This document shows positions 49,871 to 64,000 of a DNA stretch of 64,000 nt, in pieces; position 1 is the first letter of the stretch; each line of letters opens with the position of its first letter. The notes under the pieces are model-generated. The model searched no databases. It worked only from the letters and a program-made list of their open reading frames with translations, and was not told where the DNA came from. The position numbers were made by a program, and so were the translations under genes. This DNA is from Callipepla californica brunnescens (lineage: Eukaryota > Chordata > Aves > Galliformes > Odontophoridae), in the NCBI GenBank assembly GCA_023055505.1, contig JALIRH010000074.1:591001-655000 (forward strand). The letters run 5' to 3'.

Positions 49871-51212
49871 AAATGACACAATAATATGCTTCTTCCCATA
49901 GTTTAAGTAAACAAATAAGTAGACTAGCCAAACTAGCTATATTTGATTTTGGCCATATGCATCACATCGGCAATTAAATAAATAAGTGTTTCAAGCAACA
50001 TAAACAGTGTTCCAAATGTGCCAACACAGCCCAATTATATTAGCATGGGCTATAAAGTGAATTTGAAAATTCTTAACAAATTTAAAGCAAATGTATTCTT
50101 TCTAAACACATTACATTTAACTATGATACTAAGATATGTAAATAATTTCGTAGCACCTACTGCTCAAACCAAGGAAGTTTTTGATCAAAATTAAGTTTTT
50201 TTTTTTTTTTTTAACTTTTGTTCTGCTGATATCCCATACTGATGACTTAAAGAAAAACCATCTTGCAACTCATCTCCTTGCTTTTGGGTTTTGACTGTGG
50301 GTAACTGCGTGCCTGGGAAGAACACTCTCCCGTACTGTATTTAATATTTTTATTACATGCTATGAAAAGATACGAAGATCATCTGTTTGTAGCCCATCCT
50401 TCAAAAAACAATCTACTAATCCAGTTTAAAACACACATCTTGATCTCTAAAAAGTTACCAGTGCAGTATGAACATGACAAAGTTGTCAATTTCCCCTAAA
50501 TTAGCCAGTCAAAATATTTTTTCTCAAATCCAGATTCTCTTGTAAAAATTCTTTATATTTTATAAAAATAGATTTTTCTTGAAACCCATTTTCAGCAAAG
50601 AGACCACCTCTTTGGCAACATTGTTAATGTTATTTAAATTGTTATGTCATCAGGTATCCCCCTCTACCCCATTCCCTAACAGAAGACTGTTTAGTTCACA
50701 TGATATAAAAGAAAAAAGGAAAAATAAAAAAAGTTGCAAAATTATGTTCTTCTTTTTGCAATTTTTATTGTTCCTCTTTAATTTACCAGGGGGGTTTACC
50801 AATCTGATTAGATCAATGTTCTCAAAAGAAGAAAAGAAAAGAAAAATCTTTTTTCTCGCTTTTAATCCCATTAGTTTGTAAAAATTGTTTGTTTTCTTAT
50901 TTTTTATTTTTTTTCAAATGAGTGAATGGTCATCTTAAAAAGACCCACCTTCAAGGAAGGTAGTAAAACTAGCTGGCCGGGTAAAAATCCCTGCACATTG
51001 TTATCTATGTATATTATATTCAACAACGACAGCTATGAAAGAACATTCAATGCATCAAAGGTTTTTTTTTTTTTTTTTTCTAAGCATTATAAAATCCTTT
51101 CCTGTTCCTCACAGGATATCCAATGTTTTAATACTTAGGCAACACTGGCTTATAAAGTCCATGGTTGAATATAAGCCTTGAAGAGTTTTTTTTTTTTGTT
51201 TTGTTTTGTTCG

Positions 51213-51238
51213 TATATATATTTATATATATATATTTT
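51213..51238. repeat. (TA)n repeat just after the ELAVL4 stop codon
   Basis: Near-perfect TA dinucleotides with one ttta interruption, about 20 nt downstream of the stop codon in mRNA sense, next to an A-rich (caaaa)n stretch. Confidence 0.85.
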
Positions 51239-51258
51239 AGTAAGTAAGGATATGAAAT

Positions 51259-51612
<354 letters not shown>

Positions 51613-51809
51613 CTAAATATATCTCTTGGCACGAGCTACATGGAACCAAGACTTCAAAGCAGATAATCCAGCATTAGCTTAGGTTCCCAATCCTACCCCT
51701 GAAGGATGACACACAGGGATCTGGGTCTCTAACTGCTATGGATGTGGAAGGGATCTCTACAAGATAAAGAGACTGAATCTGGGCATACAGGCTTTTCCCT
51801 TCGAGGGTG

Positions 51810-51857
51810 AAAGGTACTGAATCACAGTCACAATCTGGTCTTTGGTGTCAAGCATCT
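51810..51857. repeat. 47-bp direct repeat, copy B (in the last ELAVL4 intron)
   Basis: Same orientation as copy A and 3.24 kb from it; the two copies bracket the terminal exon and 3' UTR. It reads 'aaaggtactgaatcacagtc' followed by 'acaatctggtctttggtgtc'. Outside the 47 bases the match fades quickly. Confidence 0.85.
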
Positions 51858-54800
51858 AGAGGACTGTCCTTAGCATTTCTTTTAAGCCAGAAAGGGTCTT
51901 CTCCTTAAAAAGAGCTCTGTAGGAGTTTGCCACATATTGTGATCATAAAGATAACGTTTCAGAGCGATGGAAAACTAACGCCTTACTTTTAAGAAGTTTG
52001 CTGTGCAAAAAACAGAGCCTTCAAGGCCTAATTGAAAGATTAACATGAACTGCCAGTGTCAGGATTCAGCTGTACCAGGAACCTCTCCTGGCTGAATGCG
52101 CTATCAGGGAGCTCACGGATTGGTAGATTTTAATTCTCCCCTCACAGTCCTTAGTTGACAAACTAGAAAAAAATCCAGTTTAAGTCCTAAAGCCAGTCAG
52201 CCAAATAAATACAAAGATTCAGGCAGCTATCATAAAGTAGACCAATATAATTAGTGGGCATTTGTCAACTAATACCTTTATACTGTGAGACTCCATGTCC
52301 GTGGCAGGATCTTAGGCTCTTCAGATAGTCAGTGGAGAGAGAGAGACGGGCTCCTGAAGATCTAACACAGAACTCAAACTCCCTGCACTGCCCTTTGGGG
52401 CCTGCTGTGTTTATCTGAACACATGAACTAGAAAGCTGAAGCCAGGTGGTGTGTTCATGGACAAAGAACCAGCACAGATGAGCACAGCCCGGGCAGGATC
52501 TATGGAGGATATCGTAAGAGCCTCCTGCTCAAAGCCAGACTGCGTGGAGTGCAACTGTGCTACACCCAGGGAAAGATTTGAAATCTCTAAGGGTGGGAAC
52601 TTCACTGGCAGGGCCTCTGCCCTGGGTTTGACCGTCCTCACCATTCACGTTTCCTGCCTTATATCCCTGAATCTCCCTTGCTGCAGCCTGTTCCTGTCGA
52701 CTCCTGCCCTTCTGCAACTGACCTCTTAAGAAGTGATTAGCTTCATCTTCTTAATGCCCTTGGAGGTATCTGAAGACAGCAGTCAGGGGCTGAATTCTGC
52801 ACCTGCCTTTCCTGAATTTCACCAAGCTCCTCCAGCTTGGCAAGGTCACCCCAGAAGCAGCCAACAGCATAAGGACTGCCCCTACTGCTGCACCACACCA
52901 GCACCGCCCATTAACCATACAGGGAGGTGTGCTGCAGCCTGTGACTCAGGTTATTAATGAGGATGTTAAGCAGTATCAGCCTTCAGGATCAACATAATTT
53001 TCCTTTCATCAGTTTGAAAAAAAAAAAAAAAAATGACACGATTTCTGAAGCTACACTTAGGGATATGTTTTAAAATAACAACTGCACAGAGAAAAAGTCT
53101 TAATAAAAACCCTGTTGCACACCAATTCAATAAGATGAGTTTTAATACCAGAACTGAATAATAATTACTCCTCAAGATTTTGAGTGATGATGGAGGGAAT
53201 GGAGGGGGGCACTCACTGCATCGCTAAGATGCTCATTCAGACTGCAAAGACTTCTCCCTTTACACTTCCAATGTTTCCACACCCATTTTGCCATCCGCAC
53301 ACATTATGCAGTGTATACTTTAACTATAAAAGAAACTACATACTTGATGGCTGCTTCTTTTGACTCCCGATGGCACTTTGTACATGTATTTGAGGAAAGT
53401 AGATGCTCAGAATATGCATTTGGAGCTGGAGAACATCACTGGGGTATAACTACGCTATAAATGAGCAGTTTGCAAATGCTCACAGCCTTGGATCCTTAGA
53501 TGTACACAGACATTTGTAAAAACAGCTTATTAAGAATAAATGACAGTCTTCCTACTGAACTTCATTTTTGCAAGTGAACATCTTTCAGTTTCTCTCCCAC
53601 ATAGTGGATCTAGCAACAACATCACAATGGTTTGTTCGGCAAGGCTCTGCAGACTTGCTCCTAAAGCTCTGGAGATGGCAGGACAAGGCCAGTTCGTATG
53701 ATCTTTCTGCCACCTGACACAGTGGAACTGCACAAAGGGCAGCCGGGACAGGGCTTGCACAAGCCAACAGCTTCACATTCCTTTAAGATCTGGAAGATGG
53801 AACTTCAAGCCTGCTGCTGCTAAGTGCCAACTGTGCTGGTAGCATATGTAAGCCAGGAAACAGTTGACTATTTTCTGCTATGTTTAAATTTAAACATGAA
53901 GACAGCACTAATACGTACACAATCCTGTATGTGACATTACTAAAAAGCCAGGCACAAAGCTGTGCCCATCACGGGCCTCCATAAAATTAAGAAGTTCTGC
54001 ACAGACACAGAGGGTTAAGGTTTCACTGAAGAGCAGTCTTTCCCCTGGAAGCCATTAGGAGCTACGAGCAATGTGCCATGAGCACAGGAGCTAACAACTC
54101 CAAGAAAGCACCCGTGAAACCAGTACAAGTTTATGTCACAAATACAATGTTACCTACTGCTGGCAGCAGAGCCCTGAGTTACACACATGACATGAAGTCA
54201 GTGACAATAAAACCTACGGTCCACCCCAGCACAGCTCATCTGCTGTCTGTATTCCCCTAAATACAGATGCAGGAGAACAAGCTCACTCCCCAAACCCAGG
54301 AACACGACATCTTTTAATCAGTTCCAGAAATCAGTACAGTATTTTTCTAGTGACCCTTCACCTATAATGACAGAATTTGTTCCAAGTTGTCCTGTCATGT
54401 GGAAAAGTGCCCATTCAAAACACCTAAAGAACAATTATTTTAAGCAAACAAGCTGTTGCTATTTAAAGTTTATGCAGATGTATGACAAACAAGCAGGAAA
54501 CCCATTTTTGCTCTGTCTGCAGGTAATACAACACCACAGCTGTGAAGTCTCACCAGCTAGAACCAAGCACTGGTTGTCCTCTACCACATCAGCGCCATTC
54601 TGGAGAAGTAAAAAACCCAAAGAAAACTCCCTGAACACCACCATCATCTTCTCGGAGTTACTCACACCTGACAGATACTTAAGGCTTAGAGTTCTGCAGA
54701 GTTTCTGGCAATTCATCAAGAGACAATGGAGAGGGGAAGATGCAGGAGAAGCAGAGTGTGATAGTGTGCTCTGACACCAGCACCAAGTACACAGTGATGG

Positions 54801-55710
54801 AAACAGTGCACTGATGACCGCAAGGAGTGTGCAGGGAAAGCACACAGCCTGTTCTGACCACTGCTTCACTTCCATGAACAGCCTTGTGATCCCTCCGCAC
54901 AGCACTACTGTGACAGTGGCTAGGCAGCATTCTCCTGTCCTCTGCTAGCTGCAGATATACTTACCGTGCCATTTACAGCATAAGCTGTAAAAAAAAAGCT
55001 CAAACCATTCTCATGTGTGGTGAGCAGATCATTTCAGAAGATTAAGCAGTGTTTTCTCATCTTAACTGGGAATAGCTGGACGTCTTACATCAGGAGCAAG
55101 ACTATGCCTTTATTCTGCTGCAAAGATCGCTTGCATTGATGTGTGCCATTAGGAGAAACACCGACAACACGACAACTCATTTTAGCTATCGGACATTGAA
55201 CACACTGATGAAACAGCATAAATGGTTACACATCAGCTGGACTTCCACACACAAGAACACAAACACATCACTACTTGAAACAAAAAAATAAATCTCAAGC
55301 ATCACTAAAATTTCAAAGTATTAAACCTGTAACAAAAGAAACGTAGGGCTGATCAAGGTGCACACAGCTACAGCCTGAAGTCAAACTTGCGAAGCCTGAC
55401 AAAGGACAATGAAGGTCTTCACTGAGATTTGGGCAGTAGCAGCCTAATTCCATTTTTCAGCTGTTACGTTCCACATAATCAAATCAGATTTAAAAACTCA
55501 ACAGTTCTGATTCTGAACCAAGTGCCATCTAGCAGGACAACTTGAGTTTGAATGCTCGTAGCTGTTGCACCTAAACCATTTGAGAAGCCCACCTGTAAAT
55601 AAAAAAAGGTTGAAAAACCCACAGAATTTATGTGGCCTTGAAAAGGAACAAAACCAACTGAAGTCCAAACTTAAAAAGAATTTGACATGCTGGTGGAAGA
55701 AAAGAAGGAA

Positions 55711-55750
55711 TTAAAAAAAAAATAAAGTTAGTGAATTAAAAAAAATAAAT
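55711..55750 (-). promoter_or_regulatory. ELAVL4: U-rich intronic tract downstream of the 39-nt exon
   Basis: In the mRNA sense this reads as two U8-U10 runs embedded in AUUUA/UUUAUUU-type sequence, lying 56-96 nt after the donor of the alternative exon. Such tracts bind Hu proteins and TIA-1-type factors, and Hu proteins are reported to promote inclusion of the matching mammalian HuD exon. Function here is inferred from position and composition only. Confidence 0.45.
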
Positions 55751-55806
55751 TGTAGCACCAATCTGTGCCAACACGGACATCTGGCAATCTGTGGAATTCT
55801 AATTAC

Positions 55807-55845
55807 CTCTTTACGCCATAGGCCATATTAAGCAAATTGTCCAGC
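55807..55845 (-). CDS. ELAVL4: ELAVL4 39-nt alternatively spliced hinge exon
   Basis: This small exon encodes LDNLLNMAYGVK within the hinge between RRM2 and RRM3, starting and ending inside Arg codons. The acceptor has a good pyrimidine tract (CCTCCTTCTCTTTTCAG before GCTGGAC). The donor is AAGAG followed by GTAATT, the same hexamer as the donor of the preceding exon. Length 39 nt and equal phase on both sides mean skipping removes 13 residues without a frameshift. In mammals the corresponding HuD exon (exon 6) is regulated, and the hinge affects localisation and partner binding; conservation of size and phase suggests the same choice here. The exon is too short for an open-frame search and was recognised from its peptide and splice sites. 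Confidence 0.93.
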
Positions 55846-57961
<2,116 letters not shown>

Positions 57962-60900
57962 CTAGGGATTTAAGAGAAAGAAACGCCTGTTAGTAAGCAG
58001 AGCTGTCTTTCACGTTTTAAAAGCACAGGTTTTCTTTTCCACAAGCGAGGAACCCCACGTGCAGCGCAGCAGGCTGAGTAACCCCGGAGCTGAGGTGCTA
58101 CCTGTCAAAAACACCAAACCAAGAGAAGCAGGAAAGGTTACAAGAACAAAGGCGGCTAGAGACCTTGACAACAAATGCAAGGGTTCCTTAAGTGCAGGCA
58201 CAAAATAGCTATTGTTCAGAGGTAGATTAACGTGCAGCTTCCTACGCGCTGCTCTGTAAATTTACCCCCATGAGTTGTGGGTGTGTAGGTGATGTACTGC
58301 ACCCAGCGTGGAATAACCACGGAACACACACAGCATCCTCAAGTTCCAGGATGCTTTTCTTCAAGTGTCTGCAACAGATCAGGTTATTTTCAGAGTGCTC
58401 TTTGTATTCTCACCGTGCGCTGGCTGCTCCAGATGAACAGCAAAGCACCGGTGAAATTCAACTAAATGAACATCTGCTCAGGGAACTGCATACTGACACT
58501 CATTGTCATATCTGCAGTTTATCACAAGAAGCTCCCCTGCGCTGCAAGCCCAAACCAGACCATAAAATATTATGACCGAATAAACAAGAAAAGCAAGCTG
58601 AGGCACTGCATGTATGCTATCAAAAAATTATTATATCAAATCCTTCAACTGCTCTTCTGCCTACAAAAACACAAATCCAGAGCTAAAAGAAAAAATCAGA
58701 TCTATAAATTGTAATCAGATCTATAAATCGCAGTATGTGCATGCAGAGCCCTCTGCACTATTAAGGCACACGCATTTAGCATAGCAAATTGAACAAGAAC
58801 GCTTCCCGGATGAGGCCTAATTGCAAGCATTCAGCACAGATCACGAAGAATTACTCCGCAGCACATCTGAAACACAGTCAGATCTAAACCTGAATATTTT
58901 GCACTTCATCTTGATTTAAATATAAACAGATCAGTACATTCCTGTATCATGTCTTAAAATGCCTTCTGGAAGAAATGAGGGGTCCTGTCATGAAGATAAT
59001 GCTTTCAGTGATTGCCTTCCCCTCTTCCCCAGCCTCAGCCCCAACACAAATGATGTCAAATGGATGTCTTTATGTGTTTTATGTGTCAAAGAGTTGTCTT
59101 TATGCGCTCCACACCTAAAAATAGATGTTGACTCAACACAGAAAATGATGTGAATGACTAACATTTGCTTCCACTATCTCCTGCGCATAATAGCAGACAA
59201 ACTCACATTTTAATATTTTTGGCAACTTCTTTATTACTTGTACGTTTATATGTAACCTTTTCAAACTAACATTTTGAGAGAAGGCTAAAAAAGAGGAGGC
59301 AGAAAAATTTAGGGAAAGAAATGCAAAAAAAGAGGTTAAATAAAATGTCTGCATCGACTGAGGCAAGCTCAGGGGAAGCACACAGACCTAACGAGCTGGG
59401 AAACACTTGACAGTGCTTGAAATCAGTTTTGCTGCGTGCGGTTTGGTGGCTTCACACTCATCCCTCAGGCGAGTACTGCTGCATGGCCATGATCTGGCAC
59501 GGCTCTGGAAGACCAGCAGGCCCAGCTCCAAAGCCTCCCAGAACCGTGAGACCTGCTGCCAGGCACGAGGGATGGGACCAGGGTCAGCACAGGAGTTTGA
59601 CAGCACAGCCACACTGCAGTCTGGAGAATGAGCCCCACATCGGGCACAGAGCTGGGGCTGAACACATCTCCTGAGGTCGGAGAGGTGCTGGCTGCTGCAG
59701 CTGCCCACACTGATCCTCTCTGCACCCTGCGAGCACCTTACCTTAAGAGGGCACCACCAAGGTTCAGACACCTGCAGCTTAACCTGCTTTAGGAATAACA
59801 ATTTAAAAAGCGCTTTGGAGCCTCTCTGGAGCAGGGCTAGGGACCTTTCCTATTCCTCAAAATGGAGTGCTGCAAAATTAATAAAGTTTCTAGGAAAACA
59901 GCCAGGGGTTTCCTTTGGGTTTTCTCACTCTGGCACATTCATTAACCAAATGCCACATTACAGGGAAGATGAAAAGTACTGGGATATGCAAAAACACCCC
60001 TTCCCAGAGCACCGAGTGCCTGACATTTTATATATAAACACATACCACACACCTCTACGAAGGAAAAAAAGGCTCAGCTCTTTCCTTGTGAGCCGTGTAA
60101 AAACGCACAGCTAAGAGCCTGCGTGCTCAGAAATTCATCTTCTCACAGTACATGTGAAGACGCATCACCGCTCAGATCTAATTCTTATTTCCTCCCGCAA
60201 TCAAACACTCAGGTTGCAGAGGAGCCTGGGCCAAAGAAAGAAGCTGCCAAAAGCAACTCAGCTGCCTTTAATATCAAGGAGAAAAGGTTGCAAGCTGAAT
60301 GGACATGAGGCAGCAGTGTCAATTATTTATCTCCTTTTGAATCTTTTTCATCTTCCCTCTCAGGTCAGCCAATGACAAATCGATTGCTTACACCACACCA
60401 TCCTGCTTTCAAGCAACTGCTCAGTTAGTGCTGAGGACAGGATGTCTTCCCGTGTATCAGCTATACCTAAGGAAGAAAACACCCATCCCAACCCTCCCTC
60501 CACCTGACCAGCGTGTACTATGGAAGCTAAAATGGGTACTGAAATCAGCTCTCATTTTATCACTGAACTATAAAGCAAACAGGAAGAAGGCTGCATTAAT
60601 TCTTTATATTTACATCACATTGCTCACAGCAGTGTTAATGCCCTATAATGAAACAGCATGTTGAAAACAGAAAATGGAAATCTCAGCCACCAGAAGAAAC
60701 CATCATGAGCTGGAACACTGAACTGCTGCCTGAACCAGGCGTTCCTCAGCGCTCAAGTGCGTGTCCATTTGTATGGACGTGGTACTGCATTTCACTACAG
60801 AAGACCACTGTTTGCAAGGGAGATAAAATGCCATCTGATTCATTCTAAGGCTTTACCGACCAGCATTAGTTTTTAACATACAGAGAGAGTAACTGTGGCA

Positions 60901-63900
60901 AACAATATCCCTGCTAGGATAACTCCCATCTGTGGCTGAGCATCAGGCTGTCAGGGCTTCTCTCCAGGATGAGCTGCCTTCTCAAGAGCCTGGGCTGCAC
61001 TGCTCTCTCCAAACGCTTCTGAGGAGGCACAGGTTCCAGTATCTCACACCTTTCACAGTAATGAACCATTCTTTCCGCTCATGAACAAAGAAGAATCTCC
61101 AAATTAAAGCAAGTACAGAATCAGTAGGGAATGTAATATCTCCCAGTATAGAAAACTTTTTAAAACCTGTCTAACCTCCAGACTTCCCAGCACAGAAATT
61201 AATGCAGTCTGGTCTTTCCACGTCAGAGAGCCCACAAAGGCACCTAGAGGCATGAACGCATCCCATTTGTCTTCCAAGGCATGGCTCTGGATGTTATCAG
61301 CCACCGTTTCAAGAACAACGCTCCTAACTGCTTCGCTGCCGTTTCTCTTGAAAGACTCCTTCAGCTCAGAGCTAATCCTGGGCTCATCAGAGTTCTCACG
61401 GAACAAGGCAGAGTGACCTCCCGGCGGTGCCCGCTCCAGAGGACACTGCTGTTAAGTGACATCCTGGGCGGCCTTCGGAAACCCCTGCGTAATGTCTTCA
61501 GAAGTACTGAGCTTTGCCGTGACCTTGATGTTTCTGAAAGGCTTTGTTTTGTCTGCGTGATAAGCTCTCAGAGGTTGGATCACTGGTGTGATTTTCGGGG
61601 TGAGTCACTTCAGTTTTCCTTCAAGGTCCAACTACGCAAAACGGGGACAAACCCGTCCTGTGTCCACCACCTCCTATGGCACTGGTATGTGCTGGAAGCA
61701 CTTTAACACTTCACATGTTCGCAAGCACAGTCTCACTTTCCAACCATCATCTACTTAATGCCAGACAACGCACTGCAACCAGAAGATCCTGCTTCCTCAC
61801 GGCCTCTCACCCATGCCCCAAACCTGCATCAGAGCTCTGTCAGAACCAAACCAAAAACTAAGATCTGGAATACCTTCATGTACAAGGCACTACCTTCCTG
61901 CTCGCAGCCCTGGGCTGGGGATGGCAAGGGAGTGATGGGGACTCTGGAGAGTGACAACGCACTTCACCACGAAGCTGTTCTGCTGGGACTCACGACTGCT
62001 GCTAAGATACTACAGTCCATCCCAACACTTCAGGGGAAGCATCCACTGATGACAGCCTACAGGCACACTGCCTGTATCATGAGCTGGGCTAAGAAATAAT
62101 TGCTCTAGCTCTGCAGAATGAAAAGGAGCTCATTGGCAAAACTGAAGCAGTTAAAAAAGACATTTCAATTAAGAGCAGATGCACAAAACTACAGGTAAAG
62201 ACTCTCTGGTGCCCGCTAAAGCGGCAGAGCCAAATTTGAACCTTCAAATTCACCCCTGAAAGGTCCTTCGAGCCACATCATCACTACAGGCAAAGGGATT
62301 TGTTAACCAGCACTGAAGTCCAAGCAAGAACGCAGACAGAATCCCTTAAAGAGCAAACACCAAACTTCTGCCACAGCTTCCAAAAAAAGAAAAACAACAA
62401 CAAAAACCAACAAACCTTTCATCCAAGGCTTTACTCCCAAGTGCTGCAGTTGCAGCAGACACCACTCCAATGAGGAATCAGGATCGAGTGATTACCTTGA
62501 TGACCAAGGAGGCACAGAGCATATCCCAAACCCACAGCTGCACAAACCTCACTCGAGCTTCCAGGGAAGAAATGTGTGCACCACACATCGCAGGGCCATG
62601 GAGCTGCACACACAGACCTCCACAGCCCCTGACATCCCACAGCCCCGCTCAGACCCAGCACCAGTAACTGTCCCCTCCACGAGGAGACCAGGGGTGGCAG
62701 ATCTCTGTTGTCCTACAGAGACAGGACAGGCTGCAGCGTGGCAGACAACCACAGCACTGCACAGGCAGATTGAGCCTGAACGCTGTAGAAACACCTGGAC
62801 TTTAGAGAAAGGCCAGAGCAACCAGAACAGCTGAGTAACAATGTTACTTACAAAAATACAGGAGTACTTTCTCCCACAGACCCATTCACTGTATTTTCGA
62901 CTACCACCACCCTGTCCTATCCATCAGATGAGTAAAGCAGAAGCGTTTCAACAACAGAAAAATAACAGTAGTTACAGCCCTCATTATTTCTTCACTTAAC
63001 TGAAAGTTAGAATAACCTGAGATGCAGAAGCAGCTTCTGACCAGAGAGGAATGATGCTATTTGGTTTGGTATTAAGTCCATCAAGGCTTTAAGATAAAAC
63101 CAGAAGGCACTGAGGGCTGACAGAACCCAGCTCCCTTCTCCCCTCACAGACGGTTCTTTCCACTCCAGCAGCTGGCACAGCACATTACCTGCTCCTGCAG
63201 GAGAACAAAACAAACCTCTTTCTCGGGCAACAGAGAAAAAGGAGAAGGGGATACAAGACCGCACCTCAGGTGGTCAGCTGCTATCTTTCAATTTCAGACC
63301 TGCTTCCAGAATTCTGTTCTGCCCTTGTTCCAGCATCCCCCAATGTGAACCAGGTCACCTGAATCACCACTGAACAGCAGAACGCTTCCTTCGTGTCCTT
63401 TCAGGCGCTTCCCAGCTCTTTTCAGGGCAGTGCAGGATTTCAGCAGCCTCTGCCCCACGCGCACACATTGTTTTCTGATATTTCATGCAACTGAATTGCG
63501 AGGCAATCTTCAACAGCAGCAGTGACCTTTCATACACTTTTATGGATGGGCAAATTTAATTTCTAAAAATAGATTCAATTTCTGGAATACACATTTGTTT
63601 CAACACACACTGAATCCTCCCTCATTCTAGATTATTTTGTAGAACTATGCCAATCTTTAGGTGTAAAAATGAAGTGAAGCCCTCTTCCCCCTCACAGAAT
63701 GAAGGTGCTATGAAATGGCATAAATAAAACATGCCCTGTAATCAGCTTAGGAGGAACATAACGCATATAACCTACTGCCACTGAACGTGTAACACTGCCT
63801 TCAATGCTTGCTGCCCCCAAACAGATTTCTGCAAATAGTCACCTCTCCACTTTGACTTGAAAGGGCATCACTGACTTAAAATGCACATAAATATTTCAGC

Positions 63901-64000
63901 TGCTTCAGTGAAAAGGGATTATTTACTGTAACGATGAAATAACAAAACACGTTCCTTCCGATTCTTTTAGTCCGCACACGTGAGAGCAGGCTGTGCTGGG
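57962..64000 (-). other. ELAVL4: ELAVL4 intron between RRM1 and RRM2 exons, runs off the window
   Basis: More than 6 kb upstream of the RRM2 exon contain no sequence I can match to the expected 104-nt exon that finishes RRM1, nor to the earlier RRM1 or N-terminal exons. The rest of the gene and its promoters therefore lie beyond position 64000. No CR1 copy is obvious here; the longest open frame is about 140 residues and resembles no family I know. Confidence 0.75.

Larger units (their letters stand above)
48810..51258 (-). other. ELAVL4: ELAVL4 3' untranslated region
   Basis: About 2.45 kb between the TGA and the proposed poly(A) site have no convincing coding frame and no recognisable transposon. 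Base composition is strongly A/T. In the mRNA sense there are (UA)n stretches (51213-51238 and about 49824-49858), A-tracts of roughly 12-18 nt (51186-51197, 51062-51079, 50196-50212), U-rich runs and scattered AUUUA pentamers. Long AU-rich 3' UTRs are typical of ELAV genes and carry sites for the Hu proteins themselves and for microRNAs. The 3' limit is inferred from one AATAAA signal; earlier sites are possible. Confidence 0.75.

Noticed and set aside
53175..53230. 'ggaggggggcactcac' as a possible antisense piece of the extra 14-residue HuD hinge segment
   Set aside because: Only about 12 bases resemble the expected sequence; the reading frame meets a stop and no acceptor or donor flanks it.
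54367..54905. Overlapping open frames of 135 and 148 residues on opposite strands inside the ELAVL4 intron
   Set aside because: Opposite-strand shadows without conserved motifs or splice sites joining them to the ELAVL4 frame.
61104..61706. Open frames of 100 and 141 residues in the upstream ELAVL4 intron as possible RRM1 exons
   Set aside because: Neither contains the RRM1 signature (LIVNYLP, YGFVNY), so they are not ELAVL4 exons.

Overview
The window looks like a single avian, probably galliform (chicken-type), autosomal segment. The repeats are nearly all CR1 LINEs, both young and decayed, with the bird-type 3' end (a 'ttggactagatgat' stretch followed by short tail repeats related to attctatg). 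There are a few MIR-like SINE relics and no mammalian Alu or L1. Coding density is very low: 747 coding bases in 64 kb, split by introns with good GT/AG borders.

Only one protein gene is visible: the 3' part of ELAVL4 (HuD), a neuronal ELAV/Hu RNA-binding protein, on the minus strand. In mRNA order the window holds a 154-nt exon starting RRM2 (57808-57961), a 226-nt exon finishing RRM2 and entering the hinge (57187-57412), a 39-nt hinge exon that can be skipped in frame (55807-55845), and the terminal exon with RRM3, stop codon and a roughly 2.45-kb 3' UTR (51586 down to about 48810). The exons for the N-terminus and RRM1 are not found, so 57962-64000 is the 5' part of an intron that continues past the window. 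ELAVL4 is chosen over ELAVL2, 3 and 1 by diagnostic residues in RRM3.

Positions 1 to about 48800 lie downstream of ELAVL4 and look like a gene desert. There are CR1 copies at 1-150, 3227-3463, 5228-5575, 6958-7092, 18140-18640, 22150-22405, a nested pair at 22866-23600, and an ancient reverse-transcriptase relic near 30330-31420. MIR-like scraps lie near 14.5, 19.5 and perhaps 36.6 kb, with simple repeats scattered throughout. From about 38 to 48 kb the sequence is richer in G+C and carries many chance open frames. Short AT-rich islands with homeodomain-type cores in that stretch are the best candidates for distal regulatory DNA, but conservation cannot be tested here.

No new multi-gene system is present. 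The observations most worth checking are a 47-bp direct-repeat pair flanking the ELAVL4 terminal exon, a U-rich tract just downstream of the 39-nt exon, the apparent absence of the extra 14-residue hinge segment known from the long mammalian HuD isoform, and a perfect 17-bp inverted repeat at the 5' edge of one CR1.
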